A stretch of DNA of 9,075 bases, taken from Bacteroidota bacterium. Lineage in GTDB: Bacteria > Bacteroidota > UBA10030 > UBA6906. Shown here in pieces: positions 1 through 6,583 of the stretch (position 1 is the stretch's first letter; every line of letters begins with the position of its first letter). Position numbers and translations under genes: made by a program. The stretch lies in assembly GCA_016844425.1 (NCBI GenBank), contig JAERML010000054.1, positions 1 through 9,075 of the forward strand. The letters are read 5' to 3'. The notes beneath the pieces are model-generated. The model was not told where the DNA came from. It saw only the letters and a list, made by a program, of their open reading frames with translations, and ran no database searches.

Positions 1-732
1 GCGCTCACGCGTCGCAATGTGCGCCTTTGCATAAGCACGGACTGGGCAAATCAGGATGTGCTTCTGGAGCTCCGGTTCCTCCACGAGCTACCTATGCTTG
101 TCTCTGGCATCCGTCAGCTCTCGCCCATGGAGCTCCTCCGGATGGCAACGATCAATGGCGCGTATGCCCTGGGGCTTTCGGCGGAAACTGGTTCCATCGA
201 GCCGGGGAAAAGCGCTGACCTGACATTCTTCAACCTCTCAGACATCCGTGTGCCGTTCACTGCGATCCGCCCAACTGCGGAAGAATTGGCGCACCTGCTC
301 GTTCGGTCTCTTACATCTCGCGACATTTCTGACGTCATGATCGATGGTGAGTTCTATGTAGGAAGAGGTGAGATCATGACGATGTCGGAAGAAGATGTGG
401 TGGAAGGATTCCGGAAGACATTTGATCGGTTCTTCCCCGTGTCTTCCCGTCCACTTCCATCCGAACCGGAGGAGTTGGCGGCGGAGCGGCCCACGGGGAC
501 GAGGGGAAAGGTTCTTCCGTTTGTTCCAGAGCAACGCGTTCCCGCAGAAGGGGTGGAGGGATTTGAAGAAGGGTTCCAGATCATCCAACCTCCTCCGGGA
601 GTCTTTGAGATCAAGAATAATTCTGTGAACATGCAGCCCCCCCCGGCCCCACCACCACCCAAAGCCCCCGGCCCGAAACCGGAACTCTCAAAGGATGTAA
701 AGCGCATCTTCGGTGAAGACGAAGGTTTCTAA
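1..732 (+). CDS. Amidohydrolase-family metal-dependent hydrolase, C-terminal part (5' end outside window)
   Basis: The reading frame is open from base 1, so the N-terminal metal-binding half lies upstream; 243 residues are visible. Visible residues 11-15 read ISTDW, matching the strand-8 motif whose Asp (D14) binds metal or acts catalytically in amidohydrolases. Residues 49-74 (ATINGAYALGL, then GSIEPGKSADL) are the typical C-terminal signature of the chlorohydrolase/cytosine-deaminase-like branch. These enzymes hydrolyse C-N or C-halogen bonds in cyclic or amide substrates, usually in the cytoplasm; the substrate here cannot be told. After about residue 130 comes an atypical tail of about 100 residues, rich in Pro, Glu and Gly and ending in a Pro cluster (PPPAPPPPKAPGPKP) before TAA at 730-732. 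The in-frame GTG at 19 is internal to the domain and is not a real start. The family call is firm; the specific activity is unknown. Confidence 0.85.
   Translation, partial: ALTRRNVRLCISTDWANQDVLLELRFLHELPMLVSGIRQLSPMELLRMATINGAYALGLSAETGSIEPGKSADLTFFNLSDIRVPFTAIRPTAEELAHLLVRSLTSRDISDVMIDGEFYVGRGEIMTMSEEDVVEGFRKTFDRFFPVSSRPLPSEPEELAAERPTGTRGKVLPFVPEQRVPAEGVEGFEEGFQIIQPPPGVFEIKNNSVNMQPPPAPPPPKAPGPKPELSKDVKRIFGEDEGF
637..644 (+). repeat. C8 homopolymer inside the amidohydrolase Pro-rich tail
   Basis: Eight consecutive C residues lie in the coding sequence for the PPPAPPPP stretch. Such runs are prone to slippage in replication and sequencing. The frame reads sensibly on both sides and ends 88 nt later, so I see no proof of an error here. 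Confidence 0.6.
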
Positions 733-755
733 CTGCATTGCATTTCCACCATTGC

Positions 756-784
756 TTGATTGTTCCTTCCTCATTCCCTACTTT
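756..784 (+). promoter_or_regulatory. Weak candidate sigma-70-like promoter before the beta-barrel gene
   Basis: TTGATT (756-761, 4 of 6 to the -35 consensus) and TACTTT (779-784, 3 of 6 to the -10) are separated by exactly 17 nt. The second box runs into a G, giving TACTTTG, close to the TAnnTTTG -7 box described in Bacteroidetes. It lies about 30 nt before the preferred start at 815, in the only gap between the amidohydrolase stop and this gene. The matches are poor and this is a low-confidence guess. Confidence 0.22.
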
Positions 785-804
785 GAAGAACGAGCCTTTG
801 CCTT

Positions 805-809
805 GGGAG
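805..809 (+). promoter_or_regulatory. Ribosome binding site GGGAG that fixes the GTG start at 815
   Basis: GGGAG lies 5 nt before GTG 815-817. Translation from there begins at once with a signal peptide. A longer in-frame start (GTG 713) lies inside the upstream gene and would put 34 unlikely residues before the signal peptide. Confidence 0.55.
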
Positions 810-814
810 TTGGT

Positions 815-1585
815 GTGTATCGTCGAACCGTTTGCGTCTGTTTTCTGTTTGGAATAGTAGCGCCGTATTTACTGGGGCAAGGCTCTGCAGGTACTGCGGG
901 GAACATAGAGCCACGGTACCTTGTCGACATTCCCACAGCTGGAATGTTGGGGAAGGGGATGTTCGGCCTCGACGTGGACTTCTATCAACAGGGTGGCGTA
1001 GTACTCAGCCTCTCGGCAGGAATCCTGGACCGGCTCAGTTTTGGTCTTTCGTACGGGGGCTCGAACCTTCTCGGTTCAGATGAGCCTGTGATGAACCCGA
1101 TCCCCGGTGTCAACATCAAGATCAGGGTGATCGAAGAGAACATGGTGTTACCAGCGATCGCCATCGGGTTTGACTCGCAGGGAAAGGATGGATATCTGAG
1201 AGATCTGAATCGCTACGTGATAAAGTCTCCCGGTTTTTACGCGACAGCAAGCAAGAACTATTCACTGCTTGGGTATTTCTCTCTTCACGGTGGAGTGAAC
1301 TACAGTCTTGAGCGCGGTGATGACGATAAGGATGTCAATCTCTTTGGAGGTGTCGAGAAGACGATTGGTTCGGTGGTGTCCGTGATGCTGGAGTACAATT
1401 TGGGTGCGAACGATACGAATGGGGATGCTCCGGGCAGAGGGCGTGGTTACCTGAATGCCGGATTGAAATGCTCCATTGGAGGTGGCCTTACGCTTGGGGT
1501 GAACTTGAAGGATCTTCTGAAGAATGGCAATACCGTTCACGTGGGAAATAGAACCGTGAAAATCGAATATGCGAAGTCCTTCTGA
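815..1585 (+). CDS. Secreted YjbH-like outer-membrane beta-barrel protein
   Basis: The product is a predicted 256-residue exported protein. Residues 1-22 form a signal peptide: basic YRR, then a hydrophobic stretch (VCVCFLFGIVAPYLL) and cleavage near GQGSA. The mature part opens with GTAGNIEPRYLVDIPTAGML and continues with alternating polar/hydrophobic strands rich in Gly and Tyr (for example LSFGLSYGGSNLLGSD, PAIAIGFDSQGKDGY, LHGGVNYSLERGDDDKDVNL, KTIGSVVSVMLEYNLG), ending in Phe as many outer-membrane barrels do. From memory the pattern resembles proteins annotated as YjbH-domain or hypothetical barrels in Ignavibacteria and relatives; YjbH proteins are linked to exopolysaccharide export, but that role is not shown here. 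The GTG at 815 is chosen for its signal peptide and GGGAG site; GTG 713 is the longer alternative. It is followed by a 204-nt gap, so it may be monocistronic. Confidence 0.8.
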   Translation: MYRRTVCVCFLFGIVAPYLLGQGSAGTAGNIEPRYLVDIPTAGMLGKGMFGLDVDFYQQGGVVLSLSAGILDRLSFGLSYGGSNLLGSDEPVMNPIPGVNIKIRVIEENMVLPAIAIGFDSQGKDGYLRDLNRYVIKSPGFYATASKNYSLLGYFSLHGGVNYSLERGDDDKDVNLFGGVEKTIGSVVSVMLEYNLGANDTNGDAPGRGRGYLNAGLKCSIGGGLTLGVNLKDLLKNGNTVHVGNRTVKIEYAKSF

Positions 1586-1777
1586 TGTGTAGTATATTGA
1601 ACGCCCGATTGGTTCTTGTCCAATAATATGCACAAGTTGACGGACACAGATGGCGGGATTCGTAAACAAACGGTTGAAACAGGGTGATTTGGGGACAAGA
1701 AGGCCGGCGTTCTGTTTTGTCGGCTGGCACCAATATTGTAATCACCATAAGTGCTTACGGAAATCTTTCACGGAAGC

Positions 1778-1782
1778 GAGGG
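1778..1782 (+). promoter_or_regulatory. Strong ribosome binding site GAGGG for the lipoprotein signal peptide ORF
   Basis: GAGGG lies 7 nt before ATG 1790. The downstream ATG at 1840, which opens the long frame, has no comparable site. The translation signal therefore belongs to the signal-peptide frame, which supports a broken gene rather than an independent start at 1840. The 204-nt gap upstream (1586-1789) otherwise holds only a lone -10-like TGTAAT at 1737-1742 without a convincing -35, and a weak 6-7 bp hairpin near 1701-1724. Confidence 0.6.
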
Positions 1783-1789
1783 TAGGTAT

Positions 1790-1861
1790 ATGAAAGCACT
1801 TGAACGAATTCCATTCATGGTGTTGGTTGTGTTCTCGGGATGGCTGCTGGCGGGATGTTAG
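1790..1861 (+). CDS. Lipoprotein signal peptide fragment (23 aa), frame-shifted away from its mature domain
   Basis: ATG 1790 encodes 23 residues: MKALERIP, then a hydrophobic core (FMVLVVFSGW) and a canonical lipobox LLAGC, followed directly by TAG at 1859-1861. The lipobox Cys is the residue that would be lipidated and become residue 1 of a mature lipoprotein, so the stop falls exactly at the cleavage junction. One additional base between 1856 and 1859 (for instance TGTTTA instead of TGTTA) would join the Cys to LGENEYFDGNGY of the downstream frame. A strong GAGGG site precedes it. I read this as the 5' part of the 1840-2601 gene, separated by a one-base loss or a sequencing/assembly error. 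A stand-alone 23-residue peptide is much less likely. I see no slippery heptamer for programmed frameshifting. Confidence 0.7.
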   Translation: MKALERIPFMVLVVFSGWLLAGC

Positions 1862-2601
1862 GGGAGAATGAATATTTTGATGGGAACGGCTACGCGGAAC
1901 CCCGCTACGGATTCAACTATTACTATCCAACGTTCTCGATGGGTTTCGGTTACGGTTACTATGAGCCGTGGTACTGGAGGCAATCACTCTGGTATTCATA
2001 TTACGATCCATTCTGGTGCGGTACTTACTACCCCGCGTACTACGCAGGGTGGTATCCTCCGTTCGGGTATTACTATCCACCCTACTATTCTGGTGGTGGA
2101 TACAGATACACATATGGTGGAGGACGGGGAGGCACGACACGCACGATAGGATCAACGCGGGGAAGCGGTTCGACACGAGGGGATGGCGGCACAATCTCTC
2201 GCGGTAGCAGCTCTTCCGGTAGTACCGCTCTGCCGACAGGTGTTCGCTCAGGGAGTGGTGGTTCGGGTCGCGCCAAAGAGGCGACACCGAAGGTATCTAC
2301 TAGCCGAAGAAAAAGTGATGCAGGAAACCGTGGAGGCTCACGCAGCGGCGAAAGTGTTCGTGGTGGGAGCACCCGTTCGGGTGGAAGCAAGGAGGCAACA
2401 CCGCCGCGTGTCCGACGCGAAGCTGCACCAAGACCTGCGCCTGCACCACGCGAAGACCGGGGAACACAAAGAGGAGATGCCGGTCAGTCAGGCGGGCGTT
2501 CGTATACACCACCCCCATCACCACCTGCACAGAGCAGTCCTCCGCCTGCACAATCCGCACCGCCAACGAACACCGGTGCACGCGGCGGCAACCGGCGGTA
2601 G
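1840..2601 (+). CDS. Tyr/Gly-rich then Ser/Arg/Pro-rich low-complexity surface protein, mature domain of an apparent frameshifted lipoprotein
   Basis: The open frame gives 253 residues from ATG 1840, but that ATG lies inside the signal-peptide ORF and lacks a good ribosome site. Residues 12-95 are extremely rich in Tyr, Trp, Gly and Pro (for example YGFNYYYPTF, YYDPFW, YYPAYYAGWYPPFGYYYPPYY). Residues about 93-190 are a basic Gly/Ser/Arg/Thr region with no evident fold, containing two KEATP copies. Residues about 190-253 are Pro/Ala/Ser/Arg-rich, with PPPSPPAQSSPPPAQ, ending in GGNRR. I do not recognise an enzymatic domain. Tyr-rich lipoproteins of this style occur next to outer-membrane protein genes in Bacteroidota-like genomes, and an envelope or surface role is inferred. 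Together with the lipobox peptide at 1790-1861 the intact form would be about 270 residues. If the shift is real, a product starting at 1840 would lack a signal peptide and stay in the cytoplasm. Confidence 0.65.
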   Translation: MAAGGMLGENEYFDGNGYAEPRYGFNYYYPTFSMGFGYGYYEPWYWRQSLWYSYYDPFWCGTYYPAYYAGWYPPFGYYYPPYYSGGGYRYTYGGGRGGTTRTIGSTRGSGSTRGDGGTISRGSSSSGSTALPTGVRSGSGGSGRAKEATPKVSTSRRKSDAGNRGGSRSGESVRGGSTRSGGSKEATPPRVRREAAPRPAPAPREDRGTQRGDAGQSGGRSYTPPPSPPAQSSPPPAQSAPPTNTGARGGNRR

Positions 2602-2653
2602 ATGTTCATTCGGCGCATACTAACTCTGGAAATTCTTGAGCGGAAAGGAATGC

Positions 2654-2658
2654 AGGAG
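2654..2658 (+). promoter_or_regulatory. Ribosome binding site AGGAG fixing the ATG start at 2663
   Basis: AGGAG lies 4 nt before ATG 2663. This start gives a signal peptide at the very N-terminus, whereas the longer in-frame start at 2636 would add nine residues in front of it. Confidence 0.6.
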
Positions 2659-2662
2659 AGCA

Positions 2663-4087
2663 ATGAAGCGGACTTCATGGATAGCAGGACTGTTTGTTGT
2701 CGGATGTTTCTCAGTTGGGTATGCCCAGTTCCCTGAGGACGCACTCCGCTTCTCTACATCAGGGCTTGGCACCGGCGCACGTGCACTCGGGATGGGAAAT
2801 GCGTACACCGGTGTTGCCAGTGACTTCAGTGCGCTCTTTTGGAACCCCGCAGGTCTTGCCCAGATACAGCACGGAGAGTTCTCGTTCGGCCTCTCACATC
2901 TGAACTTCAAGGATAACAGCACCTTTTTTAATGCAAACGAGTCCTATACCAACAACGCCACCAAACTGAACTCCCTTGGCCTGGTGTTCCCGCTCCCCGT
3001 CCGACGAGGAAGCGCCGTGCTCGCATTTGGATACAACCGTCAGAGTGATTTCACCACCGGAGTCTCCTTTCAGGGGTTCAACCCGAATAGCAGCATCATT
3101 CAGACATTTGCGCGGGATGGTGAATTCTATCCTTCCGATCTCTCCGGCAACCTTGCCTATCAGCTCTACCTTGCCGACATTGATACGAACACCGGCCGGT
3201 TCATCAGTCCGATTATGAACAGGGTGACACAAATTGGCCGTGTTCTGGAAGGGGGAGGGCTGAATAACTGGTCCATCGGCGGTGCGATTGACATTGGCCG
3301 GAATGTTTCGGTCGGTCTTGCGCTTACCTATATATCGGGCACGTATACCTACGAGCGGACTTTCACAGAGCAAGACAACAACGGTATCTACACGGCTCTT
3401 CCATACGATTTTGATCAGCTTACCCTGGAAGACAATGTCGAGAGCGATCTTTCTGGCGTGAACGCCAAGTTTGGATTTATGTACCGTGTGCCGGAACGAT
3501 TCCGGTTTGGCGTTAGTATCAAGACCCCAACGACATTCCGGGTGAAAGAGACGTTCAACACAATTGCACGGAGTTACTTCGACAATGGAGATGTGTTACC
3601 GACCGATGGCCCGTTTGAGACGCCGGGTTCCGGCGAGTATGATGTGGTCACGCCATGGGTGTTCAGCGTGGGAACCTCGTTTATCATCAGGGACCTGGTG
3701 CTCTCCGGCGATATCGAGTATACCGACTGGATCCAGCTCCAATTTGAGAATGCAAACTCCGATCTCATTGCGCTAAACAAAGATATCAAGGAAATCTTCC
3801 GTGGTACTGCCAATCTGCGCGCAGGGGTGGAGTATGATCTCCAAGACGTGAGGCTCCGCGGCGGGTTCATCTATAACACGTCTCCATATCAGAACGATCC
3901 ATCGTCATTCGATCAGAAGTACATTACAGCAGGGTTGGGTGTCCCGCTCGGTGGGTCTACGATGCTTGATATCGCGTACGCGCGTGGGTGGTGGGAGACC
4001 TTCCGCACAAACTACGACCGTTCTTCGCGCGTGAATGAAAAAGTCACCGCCAATAACTTCCTCATGACATTCTCATACCGGTTCTGA
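2663..4087 (+). CDS. FadL/PorV-type outer-membrane beta-barrel protein
   Basis: The predicted protein has 474 residues. Residues 1-21 (MKRTSWIAGLFVVGCFSVGYA) are a signal peptide; Cys15 makes a fortuitous lipobox-like VVGC, but the barrel architecture favours signal peptidase I cleavage before Gln22. Residues 38-66 carry the N-terminal signature of the OMPP1/FadL/TodX and PorV group: GARALGMGNAYTGVA followed by SDFSALFWNPAGLA. The remainder is a series of amphipathic strands with loops, finishing in SYRF with the terminal Phe typical of barrels inserted by the BAM machinery. FadL relatives transport hydrophobic compounds such as fatty acids or aromatics across the outer membrane; PorV relatives act in type IX secretion. 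I cannot choose between these, since no other por genes are in view. It lies 61 nt after the lipoprotein-like gene and is followed by a clear terminator, so those two may share a transcript. Confidence 0.87.
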   Translation: MKRTSWIAGLFVVGCFSVGYAQFPEDALRFSTSGLGTGARALGMGNAYTGVASDFSALFWNPAGLAQIQHGEFSFGLSHLNFKDNSTFFNANESYTNNATKLNSLGLVFPLPVRRGSAVLAFGYNRQSDFTTGVSFQGFNPNSSIIQTFARDGEFYPSDLSGNLAYQLYLADIDTNTGRFISPIMNRVTQIGRVLEGGGLNNWSIGGAIDIGRNVSVGLALTYISGTYTYERTFTEQDNNGIYTALPYDFDQLTLEDNVESDLSGVNAKFGFMYRVPERFRFGVSIKTPTTFRVKETFNTIARSYFDNGDVLPTDGPFETPGSGEYDVVTPWVFSVGTSFIIRDLVLSGDIEYTDWIQLQFENANSDLIALNKDIKEIFRGTANLRAGVEYDLQDVRLRGGFIYNTSPYQNDPSSFDQKYITAGLGVPLGGSTMLDIAYARGWWETFRTNYDRSSRVNEKVTANNFLMTFSYRF

Positions 4088-4123
4088 GACTGGTTGCAAC
4101 AGTAGGGTCTATTCGATATATTG

Positions 4124-4150
4124 ACGTCCGCCCGTGTGGCGGACGTTTCT
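4124..4150 (+). terminator. Intrinsic (rho-independent) terminator after the FadL/PorV-like gene
   Basis: ACGTCCGCC (4124-4132) and GGCGGACGT (4138-4146) pair perfectly over 9 bp around a 5-nt CGTGT loop, followed by a T-rich tail (TTCTGTTTCT, 4147-4156). It begins 36 nt after the stop of the barrel gene and ends about 20 nt before the acylase start. It separates the envelope genes from the acylase-sirtuin-pyk run and rules out the TTG at 4121 as a plausible start. Confidence 0.85.
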
Positions 4151-4160
4151 GTTTCTCTCC

Positions 4161-4164
4161 GGAG
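4161..4164 (+). promoter_or_regulatory. Ribosome binding site GGAG fixing the TTG start at 4172
   Basis: GGAG lies 7 nt before TTG 4172. The N-terminus from there is short and basic (RTRTK) and runs straight into the membrane segment. The upstream in-frame candidates TTG 4121 and GTG 4136 fall before or inside the terminator hairpin. Confidence 0.6.
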
Positions 4165-4171
4165 CTCTTGG

Positions 4172-6583
4172 TTGCGCACCCGAACGAAGGTTATCATCGG
4201 TCTCCTCGGCGTTCTGCTCATAGCGGGCGTTGCCACAATCCTGTTTCTCCGATTTCAGATTACCAAGTCTTTTCCGCAGGTCACCGGTTCTGTAGTTCTC
4301 CCCGGACTGGAACATTCCGTCACCATACTTCGCGACGAATTCGGAGTACCGCGCATCGAGGCGGCGGGAGAACACGATTTGATGTTCGCTCTCGGGTATG
4401 TGCACGCGCAGGATCGTCTGTGGCAGATGGACATGGTCCGGCGAGTAGGAGAAGGAAGACTCTCAGAAGTCTTTGGGTCCGTGGCGCTGCCGTTTGACCG
4501 GATGTTCCGCATCATTGGAATTCGCAGGATCTCACAGGAAATCGAACAACAAATCACGGGCGAGTCTCATAACCGGCTTGTTGCCTACGCGCAAGGCGTC
4601 AACGCTTTCATCGATACGCATCACGGAAAGTATCCGGTTGAGTTTGACATGCTGGGCTATGATCCCGAACCTTGGGTATCGGTTCACAGCATCATCGTCG
4701 GACGGCTTATGGCGTGGGAACTGAACCTTTCGTGGTGGACCGACCTGACCTACGGCGAGATTGTTGGTCGTGTGCCGCTGGAGAAGGCAATTGATATTTT
4801 TCCCCCGTATCCCGGAAATGTTCCCCCCATTGTACCGTCAGCCGAATGGCATCGTTACGCCGGGTTGGGGAGGGAGTTCATGCGGACGGCTCAGGAATAT
4901 GCGGCATTCAATGGAAATTCAGGAATGCTTGGTGGAAGCAATGCCTGGGCAGTCGGCCCTGGCAAGTCTGCCTCCGGCAAGGTGATCCTGGCCAACGACA
5001 CACACCTGCAGCTGCAGACACCTGCCAAATGGTATGAGGTTGTCCTTCATGCACCGGGGTACGACGTCCGAGGCATGTCGGTGCCGGGAGTACCCGGAAT
5101 TGTTGCTGGGAACAACCAGCATATCGCCTGGGGGATCACCAATGTTATGGCGGACGATGCAGATTTCTACATCGAACAAATCGACTCGTCTGATACGACG
5201 CGGTATTGGTATGACGGAGGATGGCTTCCTATCCGCTTTCGCGAAGAGGAGATCATGGTCAAGGGTGACACAATTGTTCCCCTCATCATCCGCTCCACGC
5301 ATCACGGGCCAATCATCACTGATGTCGGGACAGTCATCAAGAAGCATCGTGTGACTGCCGTTGCCAGCATGCGTTGGACCGGCTCCGAGATCTCCGACCA
5401 GATCGATGCATTCAACAGGATCAACCGCGCGACGAACTGGGAAGAGTTTGCGCAGGGAGTGAGTCAATTCTCAGGCCCGGGTCAGAACTTCGTGTACGGG
5501 GATGCTTCCGGCAACATCGGCTACTGGTGCGGCGTGAAGCTTCCCATCCGGGGAAAGCAGAACACCACGCTGCCCCTCCCCGGTTGGGACCCATCCACGG
5601 AATGGAAAGGCTTCGTGCCATTCAAAGAACTTCCCCATCTCTACAATCCACCTGAAGGGTACATCGCCACCGCCAACAATAAGATTGTCGACGACTCGTA
5701 TCCGTACCATATCTCCAACCTATGGGAACCGCCCGCCCGGATCGTGCGGTTGAGGGATGTTCTGGGAGCGCCGGGAGCGTTTTCCGTCGAAGACTTTGCG
5801 CGGCTCCAGAACGATACATTCTCCCCCTTTGCGAAAACATTGACGCCGTACATTCTCGCCGCGTGTTCTGATTCGGGCTCGACCTTTCCTGAGAGGGATC
5901 TTGTACTGGAGTATTTCCGAAACTGGAATTTCGAGTTCACACGAGAGGACGTTACCACTACACTCTTTCAGGAGTTTTTCGTCAAGCTGCTCGAGAATAC
6001 CTACCGGGATGAACTGGGAGAGGAGCTCTTTCATGATTGGACCTTGCTTGTCAACGTCCCGATACGTGTGACGATGAAGCTTGTTGAGGAAGGGACGTCC
6101 ACATGGTTTGATGATCTGCACACTGATTCGATCGAGACCCGCGATTTGATAATCAGAAAGAGCATGAACGAAGCGGTGACCACATTGCGCGAACGGTTCG
6201 GTGGACACTTGAAAACGTGGCGGTGGGGCGACCTGCACTCTGTGACCCTCCGGCATCCGTTTGGTATCGTGAAACCGCTGGATAGGATCTTCAACATCGG
6301 GCCTTTTCCGTATCCCGGCGGCTCCACGAGTCTGATGAGCGGTGAGTATGATATCAACAAACCATTTGCCGTGACGGTGGGACCTTCGTTCCGGCAGATC
6401 ATTGACTTCTCGAATTTGAATGAAGTCCGTTCTGTGCTCCCCTCCGGCCAATCGGGACAGGTATTCAATATCCATTATGATGACCAGACTCCGTTGTGGC
6501 TCAATGGCGGCTACCGGATTGCACGGATGGCGCCCGCAGGGGGAAGAGAATGGGATCGACTAATCCTGAAGCCTGGACCATGA
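4172..6583 (+). CDS. Penicillin acylase family protein (N-terminal nucleophile hydrolase), membrane-anchored precursor
   Basis: The product is 803 residues, close to the usual 750-850 for this family. Residues 2-6 are basic and 7-26 a single hydrophobic helix, probably an uncleaved signal anchor or a signal peptide leading to the periplasm. Residues 51-88 hold the alpha-chain signature (ILRDEFGVPRI, then ALGYVHAQDRLWQMDM). GGSNAW places the autoproteolytic and catalytic Ser at 256, which would become residue 1 of a beta chain of about 548 residues. Also conserved are NNQHIAWGITN (314-324), GPGQN around 439 followed by GNIGYWCG, and a C-terminal GPSFRQIIDFS...SGQSGQ...HYDDQ block. Family members cleave amides such as beta-lactam side chains or N-acyl homoserine lactones; the true substrate cannot be read here. 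It starts with TTG and its TGA overlaps the sirtuin ATG (ATGA), indicating co-expression. The family assignment is very secure. Confidence 0.93.
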   Translation: MRTRTKVIIGLLGVLLIAGVATILFLRFQITKSFPQVTGSVVLPGLEHSVTILRDEFGVPRIEAAGEHDLMFALGYVHAQDRLWQMDMVRRVGEGRLSEVFGSVALPFDRMFRIIGIRRISQEIEQQITGESHNRLVAYAQGVNAFIDTHHGKYPVEFDMLGYDPEPWVSVHSIIVGRLMAWELNLSWWTDLTYGEIVGRVPLEKAIDIFPPYPGNVPPIVPSAEWHRYAGLGREFMRTAQEYAAFNGNSGMLGGSNAWAVGPGKSASGKVILANDTHLQLQTPAKWYEVVLHAPGYDVRGMSVPGVPGIVAGNNQHIAWGITNVMADDADFYIEQIDSSDTTRYWYDGGWLPIRFREEEIMVKGDTIVPLIIRSTHHGPIITDVGTVIKKHRVTAVASMRWTGSEISDQIDAFNRINRATNWEEFAQGVSQFSGPGQNFVYGDASGNIGYWCGVKLPIRGKQNTTLPLPGWDPSTEWKGFVPFKELPHLYNPPEGYIATANNKIVDDSYPYHISNLWEPPARIVRLRDVLGAPGAFSVEDFARLQNDTFSPFAKTLTPYILAACSDSGSTFPERDLVLEYFRNWNFEFTREDVTTTLFQEFFVKLLENTYRDELGEELFHDWTLLVNVPIRVTMKLVEEGTSTWFDDLHTDSIETRDLIIRKSMNEAVTTLRERFGGHLKTWRWGDLHSVTLRHPFGIVKPLDRIFNIGPFPYPGGSTSLMSGEYDINKPFAVTVGPSFRQIIDFSNLNEVRSVLPSGQSGQVFNIHYDDQTPLWLNGGYRIARMAPAGGREWDRLILKPGP
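6538..6544 (+). promoter_or_regulatory. Shine-Dalgarno-like AGGGGGA in the acylase 3' end, alternative start signal for the sirtuin
   Basis: AGGGGGA lies 5 nt before an in-frame ATG at 6550, which would add ten residues (MGSTNPEAWT) to the sirtuin. The ATG at 6580 has only a weak site but forms a classic ATGA overlap with the acylase stop and matches family N-terminal length better. Either start is possible. Confidence 0.4.

Noticed and set aside
713..814. Longer N-terminus of the beta-barrel protein from GTG 713
   Set aside because: It would overlap the amidohydrolase end and place 34 residues in front of an otherwise perfect signal peptide.
1601..1624. ATTGG...CCAAT inverted repeat after the beta-barrel gene
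   Set aside because: Only 5 bp of stem, AT-rich, and no T-tract; too weak to call a terminator or operator.
1701..1724. GC-rich hairpin GCCGGC...GTCGGC before the lipoprotein gene
   Set aside because: About 6-7 bp including G-T pairs, a 10-nt loop and no following T run; not supportable as a terminator.
1855..1862. Programmed -1 frameshift at the lipobox
   Set aside because: No X-XXY-YYZ slippery heptamer is present; the P-site UGU would have to re-pair on AUG, which its tRNA would not do well. A one-base indel or sequence error is simpler.
1868..2149. ATG 1868 preceded by AGGGGAG, 93-residue frame
   Set aside because: The spacing between AGGGGAG and the ATG is only 1 nt, and the encoded Thr/Ile-rich sequence is a shifted reading of the Tyr-rich frame.
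2183..2623. 146-residue + frame overlapping the lipoprotein-like gene
   Set aside because: It arises from the GC-rich repetitive Ser/Gly/Pro codons in another frame; it is His/Arg-rich without a start signal, while the 1840 frame joins logically to the signal peptide.
5720..6475. 251-residue open frame on the - strand
   Set aside because: It lies fully inside the acylase gene, has no recognisable motif and no ribosome site; it is a shadow of the strongly conserved + frame.
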